In this document: positions 1 to 12,448 of the stretch, in pieces
Layout: every line of letters starts with the position of its first letter
Position numbering within the stretch: the first letter of the stretch is position 1
Assembly: GCA_017302355.1 (NCBI GenBank)
Contig: JAFLDQ010000096.1
Span: 1 to 12,448 of the forward strand
Reading direction: 5' to 3'
DNA: 12,448 nucleotides
DNA from: Dechloromonas sp.
Lineage (GTDB): Bacteria; Pseudomonadota; Gammaproteobacteria; Burkholderiales; Rhodocyclaceae
Translations under genes and position numbers: made by a program
The notes under the pieces: generated by a model
What the model was told of the DNA's origin: nothing
The model's database searches: none
The model's input: the letters and a program-made list of their open reading frames with translations, nothing else

Positions 1-124
1 CGACAACATCGCGATGACCATCAAGCTGATCAACCCGATCGCCATGGAAGAAGGCCTGCGTTTCGCCATCCGCGAAGGCGGCCGCACCGTCGGCGCCGGC
101 GTCGTGGCCAAAATCATCGCATAG
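1..124 (+). CDS. tuf: Elongation factor Tu, 3' end (partial)
   Basis: The reading frame enters at base 2 and ends with TAG at 122-124, giving the last 40 residues of EF-Tu. It contains the family's C-terminal wording, including VKLI-like [20 protein letters not shown] and a final [13 protein letters not shown], which belongs to beta-barrel domain 3. EF-Tu is the GTPase that delivers aminoacyl-tRNA to the ribosome; domain 3 contacts tRNA and EF-Ts. The GTP-binding domain lies outside the window. A tuf copy followed by tRNA-Trp and secE is the standard proteobacterial arrangement, so this is probably the tufB-position copy. No frameshift or odd residue is visible in this fragment. Confidence 0.97.
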   Translation, partial: DNIAMTIKLINPIAMEEGLRFAIREGGRTVGAGVVAKIIA

Positions 125-144
125 CCGGAACATTACGATGCAAC

Positions 145-173
145 AAGGGCGCTCCGGGAAACCCGGGCGCCTT
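145..173 (+). terminator. Terminator-like hairpin after tuf
   Basis: An imperfect inverted repeat starts 20 bases after the tuf stop. Arms AAGG-CGC-CCGGG and CCCGGGCGCCTT pair with two single-base bulges (149 and 153) around an AAA loop at 159-161. The 3' side continues as TTGATGTCT, so the U-tract is very short. It may be a partial intrinsic terminator, or a processing or stabilising hairpin at the 3' end of tuf mRNA ahead of the tRNA. I see no clear promoter between it and the tRNA, which favours read-through. Confidence 0.45.
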
Positions 174-187
174 GATGTCTCTGCAGC

Positions 188-263
188 AGGGGTATAGCTC
201 AATTGGCAGAGCGTCGGTCTCCAAAACCGAAGGTTGGGGGTTCGATTCCCTCTGCCCCTGCCA
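188..263 (+). tRNA. trpT: tRNA-Trp (anticodon CCA)
   Basis: A full 76-base cloverleaf can be folded. The acceptor arm AGGGGTA (188-194) pairs with TGCCCCT (253-259), followed by discriminator G260 and an encoded CCA at 261-263. The anticodon stem TCGGT/ACCGA (214-218 and 226-230) encloses loop CTCCAAA, placing anticodon CCA at 221-223. The T-arm carries GGTTCGATTCC. This tRNA reads UGG. Its position between tuf and secE is conserved in proteobacteria, and it is probably cut out of a longer tuf-secE transcript. Confidence 0.97.
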
Positions 264-287
264 CTCTCTCTAAAGATCGCGAAGTTC

Positions 288-641
288 ATGGCTGACAAGA
301 TCAAGTTTGCGCTGGCGCTGGTCATTCTGGCAGCCGGCGTGGCTGGGTTCTACCTTCTCTCCGAGCAGGCAATGATTCTGCGTGTCCTCGCGGTGCTTGC
401 CGGGGTGGCGCTGGCTGCTGTCGTGGCCTGGAAGACGGAGCCGGGGCAGCGCTTCTTCACTTTCGCCAACGAAGCGGTGATCGAGGCGAAGAAGGTCGTC
501 TGGCCGACACGCAAGGAAACCATGCAGACCACCGGCGCCGTCTTCGCATTTGTCGTGGTCATGGCCCTGTTTCTCTATCTGACCGACAAGAGCCTCGAGT
601 GGATTCTTTACGATCTCGTGCTGGGCTGGAAGAAATCATGA
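288..641 (+). CDS. secE: Preprotein translocase subunit SecE
   Basis: This 117-residue inner-membrane protein clamps SecY in the SecYEG export channel. Three hydrophobic segments are visible at about residues 5-24, 29-48 and 82-99, the three-helix type found in E. coli (127 residues). Between the second and third lies the SecE signature: an amphipathic helix ending VVWPTRKET at about 70-78, followed by QTT. I chose ATG 288 because the open frame upstream runs back into the tRNA and would add 18 non-homologous residues. The ribosome-binding site is weak (AAAGA at 272-276, GAAG very close to the start). The stop TGA overlaps the nusG ATG as ATGA, suggesting translational coupling. Confidence 0.96.
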   Translation: MADKIKFALALVILAAGVAGFYLLSEQAMILRVLAVLAGVALAAVVAWKTEPGQRFFTFANEAVIEAKKVVWPTRKETMQTTGAVFAFVVVMALFLYLTDKSLEWILYDLVLGWKKS

Positions 642-1171
642 GCAAACGCTGGTATGTGGTCCATGCCTATTCCGGATTCGAGAAGAGCGTGATGCGTGCC
701 ATTCAGGAGCGTATCGACCGCCTGGGCATGCAGGAGAAGTTCGGTCGCATCCTGGTGCCGGTCGAGGAGGTCGTCGAGATGAGGGCCGGCCAGAAGGCGA
801 TCTCGGAGCGCAAGTTCTTCCCCGGCTACGTGCTGGTCGAGATGGACATGGACGACGATTCCTGGCATCTGGTCAAGAACACGCCGAGGGTTACCGGCTT
901 TGTCGGCGGCACGGCAACCAAGCCGACTCCGATTTCCCAGAAGGAAGTCGACAAGATCATGCAGCAGATGCAGGAAGGGGTGGAAAAGCCTCGTCCCAAG
1001 GTGCTGTTCGAGGTTGGCGAGGTAGTTCGGGTCAAGGACGGTCCGTTCACCGATTTTCATGGTTCGGTCGAAGACCTGAATTATGAGAAGAACCGCCTGC
1101 GCGTGTCGGTAACGATTTTCGGGCGGGCAACGCCGGTCGAACTGGAGTTCTCACAGGTCGAAAAGGCCTGA
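638..1171 (+). CDS. nusG: Transcription termination/antitermination factor NusG
   Basis: This 177-residue elongation factor (E. coli 181) binds the RNA polymerase clamp, suppresses pausing, and links polymerase to Rho or to ribosomal S10. The N-terminal NGN domain starts with [16 protein letters not shown] (residues 3-18) and includes [10 protein letters not shown] (60-69). The C-terminal KOW domain begins near residue 123, with [16 protein letters not shown] at 127-142. The start is ATG 638, preceded by GGAAGAA at 628-634; a longer frame opening at 599 lies inside secE and is not homologous. The overlap with secE and the partnership with the RNA polymerase genes further down are as expected. 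Confidence 0.97.
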   Translation: MSKRWYVVHAYSGFEKSVMRAIQERIDRLGMQEKFGRILVPVEEVVEMRAGQKAISERKFFPGYVLVEMDMDDDSWHLVKNTPRVTGFVGGTATKPTPISQKEVDKIMQQMQEGVEKPRPKVLFEVGEVVRVKDGPFTDFHGSVEDLNYEKNRLRVSVTIFGRATPVELEFSQVEKA

Positions 1172-1282
1172 GCGGCAACACGGCTTCAAGGGTTTGCCGG
1201 CTGCCCTTCAATAGTCCGGCAAGAGGAGCGTTGGTAGGCGCAGGCCGAAGGCGCGTCAGCACTCATCATTCAAGGAGCGATC
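1172..1282 (+). promoter_or_regulatory. rplK leader with candidate L1 autoregulatory site
   Basis: The 111-base nusG-rplK gap holds two adjacent hairpins. The first pairs TTGCCGG (1194-1200) with CCGGCAA (1216-1222), 7 bp with a 15-base loop. The second spans 1226-1264: GAG with CTC, a C/A mismatch, GTTGG with TCAGC, an asymmetric internal loop (TAG opposite G), then GCGC with GCGC closing a 9-base loop. In E. coli, L1 represses rplK-rplA by binding the mRNA leader, which imitates its 23S rRNA site; helices joined by an asymmetric loop are typical of L1 targets. L1 binding here is inference from position and shape. AAGGAG (1272-1277) is the rplK ribosome-binding site. I cannot point to a convincing promoter. 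Confidence 0.5.
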
Positions 1283-1714
1283 ATGGCCAAGAAAATCATT
1301 GGCTACATCAAGTTGCAGGTCCCTGCCGGGAAGGCGAATCCGTCGCCGCCGATCGGTCCGGCGCTGGGCCAGCGCGGTTTGAACATCATGGAGTTCTGCA
1401 AGACGTTCAACGCGCAGACTCAGGGCCTCGAGCCGGGCTTGCCGATTCCGGTGGTGATCACCGCCTTCGCCGACAAGTCGTTCACCTTCGTGATGAAGAC
1501 GCCGCCGGCGACCATCCTGATCAAGAAGGCCGTCGGCATCAAGTCCGGTTCCGCCAAGCCGCATACCAACAAGGTCGGCAACATCACCCGCGCCCAGGCT
1601 GAAGAGATCGCCACCGCCAAGATGCCGGACCTGACCGCGGCAGACATGGACGCGGCCGTTCGCACCATTGCCGGAACCGCCCGTTCGATGGGCATCACGG
1701 TCGAGGGAGTCTGA
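1283..1714 (+). CDS. rplK: 50S ribosomal protein L11
   Basis: This 143-residue protein forms the GTPase-associated centre with L10/L12 and the 23S rRNA thiostrepton loop. In E. coli it is also needed for RelA activation. The N-terminal domain has the proline-rich stretch [17 protein letters not shown] at about residues 17-33. The C-terminal rRNA-binding domain ends [13 protein letters not shown]. Length is the same as most bacterial L11. The ATG start is set by AAGGAG at 1272-1277, five bases upstream. rplA follows after only two bases, so the pair is surely one translation unit. Confidence 0.98.
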   Translation: MAKKIIGYIKLQVPAGKANPSPPIGPALGQRGLNIMEFCKTFNAQTQGLEPGLPIPVVITAFADKSFTFVMKTPPATILIKKAVGIKSGSAKPHTNKVGNITRAQAEEIATAKMPDLTAADMDAAVRTIAGTARSMGITVEGV

Positions 1715-1716
1715 CC

Positions 1717-2412
1717 ATGGCCAAACTCAGCAAGAAACAGAAGGCGCTGCAGGGCAGGATCGTTCCGCAGAAGTTCTACGCGGTGAAGGAAGCGCTGGCG
1801 CTGGCCAAGGAAACGGCAACTGCCAAGTTCGACGAGTCAATCGACGTTGCGGTCAACCTCGGCGTCGATCCGCGCAAGTCGGACCAGGTCGTCCGGGGCT
1901 CGGTCGTGCTCCCCGCAGGTACCGGCAAGTCGGTGCGAGTCGCGGTCTTTGCGCAAGGCGACAAGGCCGAAGCCGCCAGGGCGGCCGGCGCGGACGTTGT
2001 CGGTTTCGACGACCTGGCCGCCGAGGTCAAGGCGGGCAACCTCAATTTCGACATCGTCATCGCAACTCCGGACGCGATGAAGGTTGTCGGCCAGCTCGGT
2101 CAGATCCTCGGCCCGCGCGGCCTGATGCCGAACCCGAAGGTGGGTACCGTGACCATGGATGTGACCACGGCGGTTGCCAACGCCAAGGCCGGCCAGGTCC
2201 AGTACCGCACGGACAAGGGCGGGATCATCCATGCCACGATCGGCCGCGCCTCGTTTCCGGTCGACAGTCTCGAATCCAACCTGAAGGCGCTGATCGATGC
2301 GCTGACCAAGGCCAAGCCGGCTACTTCCAAGGGGCAGTACCTGCGCAGGATCGTGGTCGCCGCCACCATGGGTCCCGGTGTTCGCGTCGATCAGGCCACT
2401 CTGGCTGGCTGA
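1717..2412 (+). CDS. rplA: 50S ribosomal protein L1
   Basis: This 231-residue protein builds the mobile L1 stalk at the E site and is the feedback repressor of the L11-L1 operon in E. coli. The second domain contains the family signature [19 protein letters not shown], coding near 2095-2153. The C-terminal part includes [11 protein letters not shown], the returning first domain. The ribosome-binding site GAGGGAG (1703-1709) lies inside the end of rplK, two bases before whose stop-start junction translation must pass, so the genes are coupled. Length matches the usual 230-235 residues. Confidence 0.98.
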   Translation: MAKLSKKQKALQGRIVPQKFYAVKEALALAKETATAKFDESIDVAVNLGVDPRKSDQVVRGSVVLPAGTGKSVRVAVFAQGDKAEAARAAGADVVGFDDLAAEVKAGNLNFDIVIATPDAMKVVGQLGQILGPRGLMPNPKVGTVTMDVTTAVANAKAGQVQYRTDKGGIIHATIGRASFPVDSLESNLKALIDALTKAKPATSKGQYLRRIVVAATMGPGVRVDQATLAG

Positions 2413-2639
2413 TCAGGAACTTTGGGCCGCTGATTGCCGTTTCGACGGGAATCCGCGGATCGTCAAAGACCGCAGGTGACCCGCGAGGGTCTTAATCGCG
2501 AAAGCAACCTGCGCAGACGGTGTCCCAGAACAAGATTTTCTGCTGACCGGAAGCGGTCGGCATGGCTTCTGGTTCAGGTCGCCGTGGGTGCGGCGGGAAT
2601 CTCTCCCGTCGTGTTATGACTTGAAAGGAGGAAGGGCCT
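2413..2639 (+). promoter_or_regulatory. L10 leader: autoregulatory RNA upstream of rplJ
   Basis: The 227-base gap is highly structured. (A) 2427-2458 folds into a 12-bp stem with two 1x1 mismatches and a UUCG loop at 2441-2444; CTTTG (2420-2424) can also pair with CAAAG (2464-2468). (B) CGCAGGT (2471-2477) pairs with ACCTGCG (2507-2513), enclosing GACCC-GCGA-GGGTC (2478-2491), then TTAAT and a small GC-GAAA-GC hairpin (2498-2505). CGCAGGT, TTAAT, GAAAGCAACCTGCG and the following AGACGGTG match the L10(L12)4 binding region of proteobacterial L10 leaders as I remember it. (C) 2542-2561 is an 8-bp hairpin with loop GAAG. (D) CGGCGGGA (2591-2598) pairs with TCCCGTCG (2604-2611) just before the rplJ ribosome-binding site. 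The L10-L12 complex is expected to bind B and lower rplJ-rplL translation. No confident promoter seen. Confidence 0.85.
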
Positions 2640-3137
2640 GTGGGTCTCAATCTGAACGACAAGAAAGCCGTCGTGACGGAGGTTGCAGAGCAGGTAGCCA
2701 ACGCCCAGACCATCGCGATTGCCGAATATCGCGGCATTCAGGTGGGGCATCTCACCGTGCTGCGCAAGAAGGCGCGTGAGTCTGGCGTGTATCTGCGAGT
2801 GCTGAAGAACACTCTGGTGCGTCGCGCCGTGGCGGGTACGCCGTTTGCCAGCCTGGCCGATCACATGGTCGGACCGCTGATCTACAGCGTGTCGGCCGAC
2901 CCGGTGGCAGCGGCGAAAGTCCTCAACGACTTCGCCAAGACTAACGACAAGCTTGTGCTGAAGGCCGGCTCCTATGCCGGCAAGGTACTCGACAAGGCCG
3001 GTGTGCAGGCGCTCGCCTCCATCCCGGGCCGCGAAGAGTTGCTCGCCAGGCTGTTGGGTGTGATGCAGGCTCCGGTATCCGGCTTTGCCGTGTGCCTGGC
3101 TGCACTGGCCCAGCAGCGCGAAGAAGCCGCTGCTTGA
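2640..3137 (+). CDS. rplJ: 50S ribosomal protein L10
   Basis: This 165-residue protein anchors the L7/L12 dimers to the ribosome stalk base, and in complex with L12 represses its own mRNA. The N-terminal rRNA-binding domain reads [18 protein letters not shown] and later [15 protein letters not shown], typical of proteobacterial L10. The C-terminal helix, which carries L12 dimers, is at about 135-160. The start is GTG at 2640, supported by a strong AAAGGAGG (2624-2631) eight bases upstream and by alignment with the L10 N-terminus; no in-frame ATG fits. The weak start codon with a strong ribosome-binding site next to hairpin D suits a translationally controlled gene. Confidence 0.97.
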   Translation: MGLNLNDKKAVVTEVAEQVANAQTIAIAEYRGIQVGHLTVLRKKARESGVYLRVLKNTLVRRAVAGTPFASLADHMVGPLIYSVSADPVAAAKVLNDFAKTNDKLVLKAGSYAGKVLDKAGVQALASIPGREELLARLLGVMQAPVSGFAVCLAALAQQREEAAA

Positions 3138-3174
3138 TCCCTGCGTTTACGAACTGAATTAGGAGTTTTCCGAA

Positions 3175-3552
3175 ATGGCAATTAGCAAAGACGATATCCT
3201 GGAAGCCGTTGGCTCCATGACGGTTATGGAACTGAACGACCTCGTCAAGGCGTTCGAAGAGAAGTTCGGTGTTTCCGCGGCATCCTTCGCCGGGGCAGGC
3301 GCCGGCGCTGGCGCCGCAGCCGCTCCCGTGGCTGAAGAGCAGACCGAGTTCACCGTCATGCTCAATGCGGCCGGTGACAAGAAGGTCGAAGTCATCAAGG
3401 TCGTCCGTGCGGTTACCGGCCTGGGCCTCAAGGAGGCCAAGGATCTGGTCGACAGCGCACCGAAGGCGGTCAAGGAGAGCATTTCCAAGGCCGAGGCGGA
3501 AGCCCTCCATAAGCAACTGGAAGACGCCGGCGCCAAGGTCGAGATCAAGTAG
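3175..3552 (+). CDS. rplL: 50S ribosomal protein L7/L12
   Basis: This 125-residue acidic stalk protein is the multi-copy factor that recruits EF-Tu, EF-G and IF2 to the ribosome. Residues 1-33 form the dimerising N-terminal domain. An Ala/Gly-rich hinge (about 39-52, including [13 protein letters not shown]) follows. The C-terminal domain runs from about 57 to 124, with [20 protein letters not shown] (70-89) holding the lysines and arginine that touch the GTPases, and ends AGAKVEIK. The ribosome-binding site is AGGAG (3161-3165), nine bases before ATG. It follows rplJ by 37 bp, and a terminator-like hairpin lies just downstream, consistent with L12 being made in excess over RNA polymerase. 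Confidence 0.98.
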   Translation: MAISKDDILEAVGSMTVMELNDLVKAFEEKFGVSAASFAGAGAGAGAAAAPVAEEQTEFTVMLNAAGDKKVEVIKVVRAVTGLGLKEAKDLVDSAPKAVKESISKAEAEALHKQLEDAGAKVEIK

Positions 3553-3568
3553 TCGACTTCTTGCGGGC

Positions 3569-3598
3569 GGGCTGGCGGCTGGCGCCGTCAGCCCTTTT
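3569..3598 (+). terminator. rplL-rpoB attenuator (intrinsic terminator-like)
   Basis: Sixteen bases after the rplL stop, GGGCTGGCGGC (3569-3579) pairs with GCCGTCAGCCC (3584-3594) over 11 bp with one G-T wobble and loop TGGC. It is followed directly by TTTT (3595-3598) and a T-rich GTGTTTGTGT. This is the shape of a Rho-independent terminator, leaky because the U-tract is short. E. coli has a partial attenuator at this place that lets only a fraction of transcripts continue into rpoBC; the same role is inferred here. Confidence 0.8.
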
Positions 3599-3654
3599 GT
3601 GTTTGTGTCGCAGGTCGAACAAAACGAAAAAGACAAACTTGAATTACGCCGGCC

Positions 3655-3715
3655 GGCAAACGCAAACGCTGCTTTTCGCCTTCCGTCCCGGAAGGAAAGG
3701 CCGTTTGCGTTTGCC
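3655..3715 (+). promoter_or_regulatory. Long 26-bp hairpin, candidate RNase III processing site before rpoB
   Basis: GGCAAACGCAAACG (3655-3668) is a perfect 14-base inverted match to CGTTTGCGTTTGCC (3702-3715). Inside, 3671-3676 pairs with 3696-3701 (one wobble) and CCTTCC (3679-3684) pairs with GGAAGG (3690-3695), with loop GTCCC. The 3' arm is 26 bases without a break; the 5' arm has two 2-base bulges (3669-3670, 3677-3678). This is longer than a normal terminator and has no U-tract, but it is a suitable RNase III substrate. E. coli rplL-rpoB mRNA is cut by RNase III in this gap. An A-rich, unpaired stretch (about 3617-3646) separates it from the upstream attenuator. Confidence 0.7.
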
Positions 3716-3760
3716 TGTTTCCACAGGTTCGATGTTTGACCCTATCCTCACGGAGTTACC

Positions 3761-8044
<4,284 letters not shown>

Positions 8045-8066
8045 TTCAGGACTCAGGAGTTAAACG

Positions 8067-12278
<4,212 letters not shown>

Positions 12279-12410
12279 GGGCGGTTCACTCCCCCCCAGT
12301 TTCCGCGATTGAAACGACATGGTTTCTGAGGATCCCCGCCACACAAGCGATCCGGTAGAGTTGAGGTGATCGAGACACTCACCTATCGGGTGACGAAAGG
12401 AGGCGGGGCG
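12279..12410 (+). other. Non-coding junction after rpoC; probable insertion-sequence left end
   Basis: No gene is visible in these 132 bases. There is a run of seven C (12291-12297), a 5-bp inverted repeat GTTTC/GAAAC (12299-12303 and 12311-12315), a GGATC/GATCC pair near 12329-12353, and TCACC/GGTGA (12379-12383 and 12389-12393, loop TATCG). No strong intrinsic terminator for rpoC is seen. In betaproteobacteria rpoC is usually followed by rpsL; here the next start is a probable transposase, so an element boundary (terminal inverted repeat) probably lies in this stretch, but I cannot fix it without the other end. Confidence 0.4.
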
Positions 12411-12448
12411 ATGGGGACTTTGGCACAGACGGTGCTTCCGTTCAAGCT
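12411..12448 (+). CDS. Probable transposase, N-terminus only (IS1380-like)
   Basis: ATG 12411 follows a strong AAAGGAGG (12396-12403) at a 7-base spacing, and the frame stays open to the window end, giving MGTLAQTVLPFK plus an incomplete codon. The wording TVLPFK near the N-terminus resembles IS1380-family DDE transposases as I remember them, but 12 residues cannot prove this. The alternative is an unrelated small gene. The usual neighbour rpsL does not begin this way, so the canonical order is interrupted after rpoC. Confidence 0.45.
   Translation, partial: MGTLAQTVLPFK

Noticed and set aside
234..287. N-terminal extension of SecE starting inside the tRNA gene
   Set aside because: The extension would overlap the tRNA-Trp T-arm and adds residues unlike SecE; ATG 288 gives the family start.
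588..608. Possible rifampicin-resistance change in RpoB (residues 588-608 of the protein)
   Set aside because: All main resistance positions (Q588, D591, H601, R604, S606) carry the wild-type residue.
2430..2470. Possible promoter (TTGCCG as -35) upstream of rplJ
   Set aside because: No acceptable -10 at proper spacing, and the same bases fit a UUCG-capped stem better.
12298..12315. GTTTC...GATTGAAAC looks like the end of some CRISPR repeats (ATTGAAAC)
   Set aside because: Only one copy is present, without spacers or a second repeat in the remaining 130 bases, so no array can be claimed.

Overview
The window is a GC-rich bacterial chromosome segment carrying the conserved transcription/translation cluster, all on the + strand: tuf (3' end) - tRNA-Trp - secE - nusG - rplK - rplA - rplJ - rplL - rpoB - rpoC. 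Gene order, the GTG-started L10, the wording of beta (RpoB) and beta' (RpoC), and the large lineage insertion SI3 in the beta' trigger loop point to a betaproteobacterium. The Rhodocyclales (Azoarcus, Dechloromonas or Accumulibacter-like) are my best guess, but this is inference from remembered protein wording, not a search.

Layout. 1-124 is the end of EF-Tu, followed by a weak terminator-like hairpin. 188-263 is a complete tRNA-Trp(CCA). secE and nusG (288-1171) overlap by ATGA. A 111-bp leader with two hairpins, a candidate L1 autoregulatory site, precedes rplK-rplA (1283-2412). A 227-bp leader with a well-formed L10-type regulatory RNA precedes rplJ-rplL (2640-3552). A 208-bp intergenic region (3553-3760) carries an 11-bp hairpin followed by TTTT, then a 26-bp hairpin. 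These are the expected attenuator and RNase III type elements that set the ratio of L7/L12 to RNA polymerase. rpoB (3761-8044) and rpoC (8067-12278) follow, 22 bp apart. About 130 bp of non-coding DNA after rpoC leads to the first 12 codons of a probable transposase that runs off the window.

The genes form one functional unit: protein export (SecE), transcription elongation (NusG), the L11/L1 and L10/L12 stalks of the ribosome, and the two large RNA polymerase subunits. Ribosomal protein feedback and an attenuator would adjust the parts separately.

The most unusual item is inside rpoB. Compared with E. coli beta as I remember it, this beta has about 71 extra residues between the KFNRRL motif (residues 408-413) and the DIVAVIK motif (from residue 499). 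The extra segment, residues 420-489, aligns by eye with the C-terminal domain of L7/L12, the protein encoded by rplL just upstream. This suggests an L7/L12-CTD-like (ClpS-like fold) domain inserted in RNA polymerase beta. The rest of the window is orthodox and intact.
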